Position numbers and translations under genes: made by a program
Notes under the pieces: generated by a model
The model's database searches: none
Told to the model about the DNA's origin: nothing
Seen by the model: only the letters and a program-made list of their open reading frames with translations
Shown: piece by piece, positions 1 through 9,810 of the stretch
How positions within the stretch are numbered: position 1 is the first letter of the stretch
How the letters are laid out: the number at the start of each line of letters is the position of its first letter
From: Terfezia claveryi
Lineage: Eukaryota > Ascomycota > Pezizomycetes > Pezizales > Pezizaceae
DNA length: 64,000 nt
Assembly: GCA_015179025.1 (NCBI GenBank)
Contig: WHUX01000107.1
Location: 120,619-184,618, forward strand
Direction: 5' to 3'

Positions 1-973
1 TTACTCTCCTTCAACACCTCCTCAACTAATTTGTCGCGTTGGATATCTTGGCTATTACGTCGTCTGCGTTTCCGGGATTTAGATGAGGATTGAGGGTCGT
101 CTGTGGTGGTAGGGGTGGTGTCTTCGAGACGTCGGGTGGCTTCGGCCGTGCGGTGGATGTTTTTTAGTTTATTCTCCTCACCAAGGTCGACTTCGTGGAG
201 TTTGCCGAGGGTGGCGCCGCGGTCGATGGGGCGGGTGGGTTGCCAGAAGGCCGAGTTGTTAATGGTTGTAGAGGGGTGAACAGTGGATGGGGATGCCATT
301 AGGTTGGTGGCGGTAGAAAGGTCTGTGGTGGTAGCAGTAGTAGATGCGAGTCTGCGTTTTTCCATTTGCGACTCTATGTAGGCGACCCTAGGTCAGTTAG
401 CCACAGAAACCTCATGCCAATTGAATATCATGAAACCGCAATTTCTGGTATGGTGGAATGGGAGAGTACTTCTTTGTGGGGGGGGAGGGATGCATACATA
501 TGCTTATCAACATCCAGCACTTGCCCCGTCTGATGCGTAAATCTATTCACCACCGCCGCCAACTCTTGCTCCGCCGTATCCCTCGCCTCCTCATCTTCTG
601 GGTACGGAGTCCCGCTGGCTGAATCGGTAGAGCAAACCTTGGGGACGAGCTCTGCAATGTCAAGGCCACGTTTTGGGCGGGATTGTTTTTTGCGGAGAGC
701 GAGGATGGAGGCGAGGTTGAAGTGGGCTAAGGACTCTGAGTCAGATGTAGATTGGATGGGGGGAAGTGAAGTGGTGGTAGTGGCGGTAGTGGTGGTGGTG
801 CAGGGGATGTAGGTTGTGGAGGTATTGAGAGTGGCTTTGGAGGCGGCGATGATGGGGGGGTCAGGGGAGGTGGAGGTTGCGCGCGCACGGCGGATATAGT
901 TGCGCTTTTTGTTTGGGCGGAAGAGGGTCTGGGTGGGGATGGGGAGGGAGTCGGGCTCCATTGCAGTGGCCAT
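1..973 (-). CDS. tls1: Tls1/HCA59-family splicing-associated protein, partial (C-terminus beyond left edge)
   Basis: This is a homologue of human C9orf78/HCA59 and fission yeast Tls1, nuclear proteins linked to the spliceosome; in fission yeast Tls1 affects splicing of shelterin transcripts. Two exons are visible: 973..498 and 387..1, separated by a 110-bp intron (388..497) with donor GTATGC and an acceptor ending CCTAG. Splicing there joins the family core exactly: TGQVLDVDKHM runs into VAYIESQMEKRR. Near the N-terminus FRPNKKRNYIRRAR gives a basic, probably nuclear-targeting stretch, followed by a Ser/Thr-rich linker and the ILALRKKQ block. Exon 2 carries the GKLHEVDLGEENKLKNI block and a basic KSRKRRRRN run before the window ends. 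The start at 973 (MATAMEP) was preferred over an upstream in-frame ATG at 1036 because family proteins begin close to the FRP motif; an ATG at 961 is equally possible. It lies downstream of TRP2 on the same strand. Confidence 0.85.
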
Positions 974-1295
974 GGCGGTGAGCTGTAGTGAACTGCGGTG
1001 GTTGTGATACTCCGAAGTTATTACTTGCACATTCAACGGCCTTGTATTTGCAAGGCATAATTAACTGCATGCATATATGTACATACAAGTATCGTGACTT
1101 GTATATGAGACAGTTATCTGGAAGTTACTATGAGGAAGGAGTAGTAATTTTAGATACTGGGAACAACAATGACGTTCAGAAACCTCGCCTACTTAAAATA
1201 CATCTCTTATTCAATGACCTTCTCTAGAAACCACTAAAGTATCCTAAGGAGCTCCGCTGCCCTATTTTGACATCAGCTGAGTCCTTTCAAGTGAC
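974..1295. other. Intergenic spacer between tls1 start and TRP2 stop
   Basis: About 320 bp separate the 3' end of TRP2 from the first codons of tls1. The interval must hold the TRP2 terminator and tls1 promoter. No convincing conserved site or additional gene was seen; short open frames here have no family resemblance. Confidence 0.5.
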
Positions 1296-3171
1296 TTATA
1301 ACCCTCCTCCGGGATGCACTAGATTTCGCTGTTCCTCTTCCTTACTCTCCCTGACTTCCATCTCCTTCTTCTCCGCAGCTATCCCCCCTTCGCTTAGTAA
1401 CCTAGCATGCCTCTGCTCCGCCTCAATAAGACAAGTCATGTTAGCACGTAACTTATTCATCGTCTCCATCCACTCATCATATGGGTCAGAGTCGTAGACA
1501 ATGCCACCTCCTATACACTCAATTAGCATAAACCCTCATCATGTATTCACATTACGGGGGTTTCGGATGTTTTGCACTCACCAGCCTGCAGATACACCAC
1601 ACCATCTTTAACCACCATCGTCCTCAGGGCAATACATGTATCCATACTCTCAGGTTCATACCCCCAGTATCCCACCGCACCCGCATACACACCCCTCTTC
1701 TCCCCTTCTAACTCTGCAATCAACTCCATCGCACGAACCTTCGGTGCACCACTGACTGTGCCCGCCGGGAAGATACTCCTAAACGCATCAAACCTCGTCA
1801 TACCTTTCCTCAAGACCCCTGAGACCTGCGATGTAAGATGCATCACGTGACTGAATCTCTCGACGGTCATAAGCCTATCGACAGTGGTCGTCAGTGGGTC
1901 ACACACGCGGTTGATATCATTCCTAGCCAAATCCACCAACATGACATGTTCCGCACGGTCCTTTAGCGAGTCTGACAGAGTCTTTGCGAGCTCGTCGTCC
2001 TCCTCCGAGGTCTTTCCCCGCTTGACCGTGCCTGCGATTGGATGGGTGATGATCCTCCCATTTTCGGATTTGACGAGGAGTTCAGGACTTGCGCCGACGA
2101 TTTGGAATTCCAGGCAGTCGATGTAGAAGAGGTATGGGGAGGGGTTGACAGTGCGGAGATGGGAGTAGATGTTGAAGGGGTGGAGGGAAGTTGGGCGGGA
2201 GAATCGCTGAGAGGGAACGGCTTGGATGATGTCACCTTGGGTGATGTGGTGCTTGAGTGTTGTGACGTGCTTCTCGTAGCCTTCTTGGCCAACGTTGGAG
2301 GTGTATTCCTGGTCGAGCTTGATCGGGGGTTGGGGTGGGAGAGGGATATCGGGGGAGGAAAGGGTGCTAAGGATGTCCTTGATAGTTGTGCAGGCGGCTT
2401 TGTAAATGCAGGGAAGCTTTTCGTTTTCGGAAGGAATATGGAGGTAGGACATGACCTTGATGGTTTGGTAGAGATGGTCGAATGCGACGATGGTATCGAA
2501 AAGCATGAACAGGCCCTCGGGAAGCTCGAGGGTGTCTTTGAGAGGACGAGCGGTACGAGGTTCGAAGTATCGTACGCAGTCGTAAGCGACGTAGCCAATA
2601 GCACCGCCGGACATTGCTGGTAAAGATACGCCGGGAACCTTGAGGACTCGGTGCTGAGACAGTTCTGCGTCAAGTATCGGTAGAGGATCGCATTCGGGTC
2701 CATGGCCAAGTCCAGTCTTGATCACCTTCCTAGGGTCTGGAAGCCGATTAGTGGAAACACACAACCTACAGGAAGGCTGTCGTGTTCATACCAACACCTA
2801 AGAAACTGAATCGTGAGATTGTTCCGCTGCTGGATACGCTCTCGAGAAGAAAAGACTTCTTTCCCTTATGCCTATGCACTCCAATTGCTGCTCAGTCGAC
2901 GTGTATTGAGCAATTGTGTTGCGCATGAAATGACTCACTTGTTCGACAGCTTCAAATACGCACTGGATGGGTTCAGGAACCCCGCTGGAATTGAAGCAAA
3001 GAGCGCAACAGTATTTGGTGCATTGTCAAGTGTAGTCGTACTTCGCGCGGCATCGAGCAGCTCCTGTATTGTGTTGAGATCTGGCTGGACGTTAACCTGT
3101 GAACTGTGTGTGAGCGCGGGGAATGCGAAGAAGAGCGGATTGAGTGAGGAGGTGGTATCTACTTGAGTCAT
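1296..3171 (-). CDS. TRP2: Anthranilate synthase component I (TrpE family)
   Basis: The enzyme converts chorismate plus glutamine (or ammonia) to anthranilate, the first committed step of tryptophan synthesis, working with a TrpG-type glutaminase. Exons are 3171..2939, 2871..2792, 2736..1582 and 1510..1296; introns of 67, 55 and 71 bp have GTGAGT, GTATGA and GTGAGT donors. The joined frame is 1683 nt, 560 residues, normal for fungi. Exon 2 encodes SFLLESV (residues 84-90), containing the LLES tryptophan-feedback motif. Later motifs are [11 protein letters not shown] (148-158), [10 protein letters not shown] (337-346), [13 protein letters not shown] (366-378) and GTVSGAPK (430-437), all diagnostic of chorismate-binding enzymes; the last exon gives [13 protein letters not shown]. 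Motif order and the [14 protein letters not shown] block separate it from para-aminobenzoate synthase. A 66-bp in-frame segment after the third codon (GTAGAT to TTCACAG) may be another intron, giving 538 residues. Regulation by the general amino-acid control factor is plausible: a TGAGTCA site lies upstream at 3888. Confidence 0.95.
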
Positions 3172-3843
3172 TGCGAAATCCCACGCCTTTCCTAAGGTCG
3201 CTTCTTGTTTCTATATAGAGAGATCGAGCGAGCAAGGAAAGGTTTATTAAGTAGTCATTTGGGCTTGTTGGGGAAAATAGTGTCAACTCTTAACGTTACT
3301 TCATGAGGGGTTATTTCTTATCGATAAACATACCCAATATGCAATATGCAATACAGCAAGGCGCTAAAGTTATGCCGAAGGAATGCTTGTACTGTATGTA
3401 CATACGGTAACCAATATTCCGTATGCTTATATCTGATATGCTTGCAACGAGAGATCTCTGTAGGGTTCTTTAGCCGTCGAAGGAGAGTAGAATATATATC
3501 AAAGGAATTAATGCGTCCTGGGGGCTGCCCTGGGGGAGGGGGGTTGGGTGGGGAGGAGGGTATGAGTCGTAGCCAAAACAGAGGGCTTTCTACTTCCCGG
3601 CCGCCTAATATCAGGATCCATCAACAGCTTCGGCCAGACACCCTGAACACTGGATTTGGCGGGGTTATCGAAATCCTTGACCCACCCAATCGATAGTGTG
3701 CTGATCCCTGCGCCGCCTGACAGCCCGAGTGTGCTGCTCGAAGATGGCTTTGGAGCGGGGAGCTTATGGAATGTAGGAATGAATAGGTACCAAGTACCTG
3801 CGGAGGGGGAGGATCTCGATCCCGCGATTTATGATTTGGACTC

Positions 3844-3851
3844 TCACGTGA
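3844..3851. promoter_or_regulatory. TCACGTGA palindrome (E-box class, Cbf1/Pho4-like site)
   Basis: The 8-bp perfect palindrome TCACGTGA lies 378 bp upstream of OCT1 and 673 bp upstream of TRP2. Basic helix-loop-helix factors of the Cbf1/Pho4 type bind this core in fungi. Function here is inference from the motif alone. Confidence 0.3.
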
Positions 3852-3887
3852 TACGTTCATTACCTAAGTAACGGCTCCTGCCGCTGC

Positions 3888-3894
3888 TGAGTCA
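3888..3894. promoter_or_regulatory. TGAGTCA general amino-acid control (Gcn4/CPC1-type) site
   Basis: TGAGTCA is the exact consensus for Gcn4/CPC1/CpcA bZIP activators, which induce tryptophan genes on amino-acid starvation. It sits in the TRP2-OCT1 divergent promoter, 717 bp from the TRP2 start. A second TGACTCA at 2931..2937 lies inside TRP2 intron 1 and overlaps its donor, so it may be fortuitous. Confidence 0.4.
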
Positions 3895-3990
3895 TAAACG
3901 GGCGGCAGGATCTGATAAGTCCGTGCGCAATCATGTGACCCAGCGGTTCCCATTATCAGATCGTTCGCTGAATTGAAACATGGAAACATA

Positions 3991-4047
3991 CGTCCACCGT
4001 CCACCGTCCACCGTCCACCGTCCACCGTCCACCGTCCACCGTCCACA
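3991..4047 (+). repeat. Tandem heptamer CGTCCAC, about 8 copies
   Basis: Eight near-perfect copies of the heptamer CGTCCAC run head to tail and end about 180 bp before the OCT1 start codon, probably in its promoter or 5' leader. Copy number is likely variable between strains. Confidence 0.95.
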
Positions 4048-4228
4048 CACACTGATACCACTGTACCACTATACAGTCTAAACTGCTGTACACTGCACCA
4101 CTATACATTGTACGTATATTCACCATATAACCTATCATACGCCCCAGCGGCCACAAAGCCAGCTCCCGCCGCTCTGCACGGTTCGAGACTGCGCTGCACC
4201 CCTCCTCCTCCTCGCAGCAATCGAAATC

Positions 4229-6640
4229 ATGTTCAGGCTCCTTGCCCGTAAAGCCTGGCCAAAAAACATCTGCACGCAATGCCGTAGGAGGTGCCAGGTA
4301 CGGCGGACCCTCGCTACCGCAGTCGTGGGGACAGATGCGCAGTCTATAGCTGCAAAGTATTCTGTAGCTTTCCACCCACCCACTCATGCCACAGGGGCAA
4401 TTGCACAAGATGACAAGACTCTCCGGGATATATTGTACGATAGGCATTCCAAGAATCCAAGTCTCCCATGGCTAATGTCCTCCACCGCAGTGACTCCCCC
4501 CAAATCGGGGCCCAGTACTCACCCAAGACTAAACCCCATACCGCCCGCGCCGGGCTTTTTAAAAACAAATACCTCACCTCCCCCACTGGCTTCTCCATCT
4601 ACGCCCAGAAAACCCTCGCAAAGGCCCAGCGTCTGGTGTCCAAGATAATCTCCGCCGACACTCCCGAACAACTCCGCAGAATCGTCCGAGACCTCGACCG
4701 TCTTTCAGACCTGCTATGCCGAGTCATTGACATGGCGGACTTTGTCCGGGCGACCCACCCCAAACCCGAGATTGTGCAAGCTGCAAACGATGCCTACGGG
4801 ATCATGTACGAGTACATGAATGTCCTCAACACCACCGACGGGCTATACCTCGCCCTCAAAAAGGCCATACAAAACAAGGACGTGGTAGCATCTTGGTCTG
4901 CAGAAGAGCACGCCGTGGGACTCATCCTCTACCGGGACTTCGAAAAATCAGGAGTCATGCTCGACGAGGGGACAAAACGGAGGTTCGTCGACATCTCAAA
5001 CGAAATCGCGCAAATTGGCCCGCTATTCGTCAACGGCGCTGCGCCGAAAAAGTCATACTTGACTTTCCAGAGTAGCCAGTTAATGGGGATGGATCCCATG
5101 GTTGTTCGGCAGCTTACTCGGGGAGGCAAAGTCACATTACCGACAATAGGCATGGCAGTAAACCATGCCCTACGGACTGTGGAGGACGAGGGGATTCGGA
5201 AGGAGCTATATCTCGCATGCCACACCTCCTCCGACGAACAGATTCAACTCCTAGACCACCTACTTACCCTGCGGGGCGAACTAGCAAAACTCGTCGGCCA
5301 CGACTCCTACGCGTCGGTGGCCCTGATAGATAAAATGGCCCGCTCGCCCAAGTCAGTAACAACATTCCTCACCTCCCTCGCCTCCGCAAATCGCCCTCTA
5401 GCACAAGCCGAGCTGGACACTTTATCCGCAATTAAACACTCCCAAGGTAACCCCAACCCACTTCAACCCTGGGACCGAGAGTTCTACGCAAGTAAACTCC
5501 TCCACTCGGTAAGAAGTAAACGCAAATCATCAGACGTCCTAAGTGAGTTCTTCTCCCTCGGCACAGTCATGCAAGGGCTATCGAGGCTATTTCAACGCTT
5601 ATACGGAGTGAGATTCGTTCCTCGTGAGACTCTCCCTGGGGAGACTTGGAACGACGATGTCCGGCTCTTGGATGTGATTTGTGAGAGTGAGGGGCATATC
5701 GCAGTCGTATATTGCGATCTTTTTGAAAGAGAAGGAAAAAACCAGAACCCGGCGCACTTTACTGTCCGCTGCTCGAGACGCATCGACCCCGACGAACTTG
5801 ACCTCTCTGACTCCTCGGAACTGGATCCGGAAGACGATGGGATGGCTTCAGCCAGGAATCCACATACGGGAGAGTTATACCAGCTTCCGACCATCGCCTT
5901 GATCTGCAATTTTGCAAGACCGCCATCTTATAATACCTCCCAACCCACTCTCCTGACATTTCGGGAAGTTACTACACTGTTCCATGAGATGGGCCATGCG
6001 GTGCATTCTATGCTTGGCCGTACCGCATTGCATAATGTTGCTGGAACAAGGTGCCCAACAGACTTCGCCGAGCTCCCCTCTGTACTCATGGAGCATTTTG
6101 CTAAATCCCCGCCTGTCCTGCAACTTTTTGCAAGACACTACGAGTCGGATACCCCGCTACCTATCTCGCTTCTCACGCAGAAACTCACCACAGACTCCCT
6201 CCTCGATGCAACCGAGACTCATTCTCAAATAATCCTTGCACTCCTAGATCAATCCCTACACTCCTCCCACTCCTTCTCACCCTCCTTCTCCTCCTCATCC
6301 ATATTCCGAAACCTCGAACACAAATTCGACCTCCTCCCCACCCCTGCGGAGGAGACTTCGTGGCAGGGGTTTTTTACGCATTTATTCGGGTATGGGGCCA
6401 CTTATTATAGTTATTTATTTGATAGGGCGATTGCAGGGAGGGTATGGGAGGTGGTGTTTAGGGAGGATCCGGTCAGTAGGGAGGCGGGGGGAGGTGGAGG
6501 GAGGAGGTTCTCAAGTGGGGCGGCGGGAGGGATCCGTGGAGGATGATTGGGGGGGTTCTGAGAGATGAGAGAGTCGTGCGAGGGGGGAAGAGGCGATGGA
6601 AGTGGTGGGGGGGTGGGGAGTCGAGGAGAAGAAGGCATAG
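4229..6640 (+). CDS. OCT1: Mitochondrial intermediate peptidase (M3 metallopeptidase), with two apparent frameshifts near the 3' end
   Basis: OCT1/MIP removes an octapeptide from a subset of matrix proteins after the main processing peptidase has cut. Exon 1 is 4229..4434 and exon 2 starts at 4491; the 56-bp intron has donor GTACGA, a GCTAATG branch point and acceptor CCGCAG, and splicing restores the family block KTLRDIFDSP. The N-terminus (MFRLLARKAWPKN, then RRTLATA) is a basic matrix-targeting sequence. The zinc site HEMGH is at residues 567-571, inside LFHEMGHAVHSMLGRT. After VFREDPVSREAG the raw frame derails and stops at 6546. One extra G in the G run at 6485-6490 restores EEVLKWGGGRDPW, the normal C-terminal block. 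One extra G in the run at 6579-6584 restores EEAMEVVGGWGVEE and a stop at 6638..6640, giving about 785 residues. Both lesions are single-base losses in six-G runs, so base-calling error is as likely as mutation. Confidence 0.9.
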
Positions 6641-7270
6641 GGGGTGGAAAAGGAGCGGGGAGGGTATCATATCTAGATTAGCTACTCTAGATTATTTTGG
6701 TTGATAGATGGAGAAGTTGTATTTTGTTGCCGTTGGGTATTAGTAGCTGGTTGTTTACCCCTAGGCTACATCTTATTATATGATTTCTTTCTACTCTAAA
6801 AAATTTTCCCAGATATTTCTTAGGTACAAAAATGGTACCTTCATAATTGCAGGTATTTATTTATTATGTAGATTGCTAAAATTTCCTCGATTTTTATACT
6901 AAAAACGAACTTCTTAGAAGTATATAATATGCTGGTTTATAGAGTTATAGGAGATTAAATGATATGATGCTATAATAAACATTATATTCTTGCAGCTGAT
7001 AATAAAGGACTATAGAGTATATGTGAAGCTATTACAAAATTACAGCCTGAATCCTATTACTTGTATTAAATATGGTATATCTAATAACTTTTTACTTAAC
7101 TAAAGACCTGTAACCAGCTACTGACCTTATGGGCTTAGAGAATACATCTATAACTACTAGTGTTTTCGTTTTAGGTGTTTACAAAAAACTTCTACTCTAA
7201 TTGTTATTGCCGATACTATAAGAATAATCCGAAATTCTCAATTGATAGATATATGAAACTGTTAATAGAT
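6641..7270. other. AT-rich intergenic stretch without recognisable genes
   Basis: The sequence turns sharply AT-rich after OCT1 and has no long open frame on either strand. The composition resembles decayed, RIP-like transposon DNA seen elsewhere in the window, but no family motif is legible. Confidence 0.4.
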
Positions 7271-8045
7271 TATGAGTATATTAACCTCTCCGTACCTAGC
7301 TGAACCAAATTGGAATGTTCTAATCGACTGGGAAATACATGAATCTATTGCAGTCGCTGGGATGGCTCCAGTTAGAGTCGTAGGAGGAGGAGGAGGGGCT
7401 CTGACAAACTCGCCGTCGTCAAATATATGGTCGAAATCGGACGGGCTTCGTCGTACCACTCTGGCGGGAAGCCTAACCCGGGAACTGGAGAAAGGTAAAC
7501 CGCAGACGAAACTCACGATTCCCCGTCTGGCCAAGCGAGAGTAATGCAAGTGCAAGATCGTTGCTGACTGGATTGGGTATCTCGAAGAGAGAGAGAAAGA
7601 GACACAAAGATAGATCAAAGAGAGAGACTGAGAAAGAGTTACGAGAGGCTTGTGCCAACCAGAGACTCAAAGACTATGTATAACGCTTACGTTCCTGGGA
7701 ATAAGTCTCAACAAGTTTTTCGAAACACGGGATGGGTACTGTGGTGTGATGATGTTTATTTTAACTAAGCCTCAAGGCATAAAAGCCTTCGTGAGCGCCA
7801 AACTGCAGACTTTTCCTTCCAATTTGAAAAGAAGGTGGATGCGATATACATGTACTCGTTGCGCTGTTGATGTTAGGAACATGTCCGTGGTTGAATACAG
7901 CAAAGCGAGAAAATTCGGCCTGGCAGGCATTTCTATACATACATCACTCGGGGCAGGCGGGTGGAGCAAACGGGCTTTTCCCAGGGTATTATCCATTCCT
8001 TGTAGCTAATTTTGAGCAATTACGATTTGTAACACTGCAAAACGA
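7271..8045. other. Unassigned interval with opposing short open frames and one transposon-end relic
   Basis: Around 7270-7620 both strands stay open for 90-118 codons. The minus frame encodes a proline-rich FVRAPPPPPTTL segment, the plus frame a Gly-rich one; neither resembles a known family and the coding strand cannot be chosen. At 7640..7667 the sequence GAGAGGCTTGTGCCAACCAG matches the inverted terminal sequence of the transposon at 61.2-63.8 kb, so part of this interval is a mobile-element footprint. Confidence 0.35.
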
Positions 8046-9338
8046 TCAACTCCAAAGATTTGCCCAATCACCGCTTGCAAGAATCCAATCACCCCATTTT
8101 GGAGACAAGCCTTGGTTGTCAATCTTGAATAATAGCTCATCCAGGGCTCGTTCACCTCCGGACTTACCTCTGGTGCCCCCCGTTTCATCTTCAGTCTGCG
8201 TTGGGGTCGGCGGAGGTGGCACTCGATTGACCGGATCCGTAACATTGTTCAGGGCGTCGATTGTGGCGATTGGATTGCCGTCATTGAAAAAGTCGACCAG
8301 GACAAAGGTTGGCACACGGGGCGGTAGAAGGGCCTCCCAATCACTTGAATCCTTGCACGTCTCTAAACCGGTGGTTAGAGAGGGACCATTGGTATCTGTG
8401 ATCTATTTAATGTTGTCAGAACGATGTCCACTATTAAACGCTTCGGAGAGAAGTCTTGAAGTACCACTTCCACATATGGTCTCATCATGCCTAGGCCCAT
8501 ATTCACATACAAGTACCAATTCAACAACGGTACCACCCCCTCTGATTGTGCTCTCGTTATCCCCCCTTCGCCCCTCAATCTCCCTGGTCTATCTACAGCA
8601 CAGCTCCAGGCCTTTGGATCCGTATTCTCCCACTTTGTCTCCCAGATATAAACCCATTCAGTAAGCAGGAACGGGACGCTAGTATCATCTCCGCCTGCTG
8701 TAACAAATACAACCAACCGCTTGTCGTCCTTGATCATTGTCTGTAGTGTTGGAAATTTAGGGATCCTGGTCCCCGCTGGCGAGGGTACAAAAGCCAATGA
8801 AGCTGTTCCGCTATTTGTGAATGACAGCAGGAGCTCACTGGCAGTAATTCTATCGTCGTTGACAATTAACAAGGTAACCACTGTAAAATAAAAAATATCA
8901 GCACTGAAATGACTGACGAGCCAGTTCGTGTGACATACCCTCGCTTTCATGCTGGTCCATCCATGCCTTGATATGGGACAACCAATCCCCCAAAGTACCC
9001 CCATCCATCAACGTGCAAGTCGAATGACACAACCTTGGTTCGCCTCCGTTGGAGTCTCTGTGTAATTGTCCCTGGAGTAACCGTATCCCTGCATCCAGCT
9101 GCACTGTGACATTGAAGTACTGATTTCCTGAAGTTGAGAAACTTGTCGATTTGTCACGGAGGAAGGGGGAGTTGTGTGTCCCCAAGTGTGTTATAGCACC
9201 ATAGGAGAGGTCGCAGAGGTGTGGAGAGTTGTTACATGCTTTGGAGTCGTAGTCTGCTCGTGATTGGAGGGGATGTTGGAAGATGAGGAGGGTAGAGAGC
9301 AGGAGATGGGGAAGGCGGCCTGTACTGGAGAACAACAT
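8046..9338 (-). CDS. Secreted PLC-like phosphodiesterase (PI-PLC X-domain TIM barrel)
   Basis: This belongs to the fungal family of extracellular PLC-like phosphodiesterases; substrates are not known for most members. The start at 9338 gives [20 protein letters not shown], a convincing signal peptide, then [26 protein letters not shown]55 of GTHNS and H105 of RLCHSTC match the two X-domain catalytic histidines; [12 protein letters not shown] lies between. Exon 1 ends at 8939; a 58-bp intron (8881..8938, GTATGT to TTTACAG) joins HESE to VVTLLIVND. Exon 2 continues through [17 protein letters not shown] second intron in about 8395-8515 must connect it to [20 protein letters not shown] and then [13 protein letters not shown], the conserved C-terminal strand; its donor is ambiguous, the acceptor probably AAATAG. 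The tail after VTDPVNR is Pro-rich and ends at 8046. It is flanked on the promoter side by a transposon at 9.8 kb. Confidence 0.8.
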
Positions 9339-9810
9339 GGTGGGGATCCCAGTAGAAGTCGGAGATATCTGCCTGTACTCGGCAAATATCTCTCTGACTG
9401 GGATGAGCGAGAGCTGAGAAAACCTAATCTGGGATAGAATGATCAGCTGTGGATTGTTCACTCTGATTTGACTCGTGCGTTTCTGAAGCGTTTGATATGT
9501 ATGCAGACCTCAATCAATCATATGTAGGACAGAATGTCGACAACTATACAAACGTATGGCAATATCGATTATTGAATGGAAATGCCAAAGCCAAAAGCAA
9601 ACCAGATGGATGATATCCCTCCATGAACTAGCACTTTGGCTGCAGTTTGATTGATGATAAGCGAATCAGACCTAGACTGAATAATATACTTATGTAGTTT
9701 TAAGGGCGTGAGAATTACCCTAGTTCTCTGTATCGGAAATGCCGGACCATCATCCTTGGGGAAAGATATACAGCCTGGCAGGCGTGGCTGAGTACAGGTA
9801 AACCTGGCTA
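9339..9810. other. Promoter and spacer upstream of the PLC-like gene
   Basis: No gene is seen. The first 120 bp remain open upstream of the chosen start and could be 5' leader; the rest is AT-rich spacer that ends at the TA target site of the next transposon. Confidence 0.4.

Larger units (their letters stand above)
3172..4228. promoter_or_regulatory. Divergent promoter interval between TRP2 and OCT1
   Basis: This 1.06-kb gene-free stretch separates the start codons of TRP2 (minus) and OCT1 (plus) and must contain both promoters. It holds a TGAGTCA site, a TCACGTGA palindrome, G-rich runs near 3530-3560 and a tandem heptamer array just before OCT1. Short open frames inside it show no family resemblance. 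Confidence 0.6.

Noticed and set aside
1963..2709. A 248-codon Ser/Pro-rich frame on the minus strand
   Set aside because: It is an out-of-frame shadow of TRP2 exon 3.
4435..4490. Frameshift in OCT1 near residue 69
   Set aside because: A 56-bp intron with good donor, branch point and acceptor explains the frame change and restores the conserved DIFDSP block.
7262..7618. Possible gene of 90 (plus) or 118 (minus) codons
   Set aside because: Both strands are open over the same bases, neither product resembles a known family and no splice or start support was seen.
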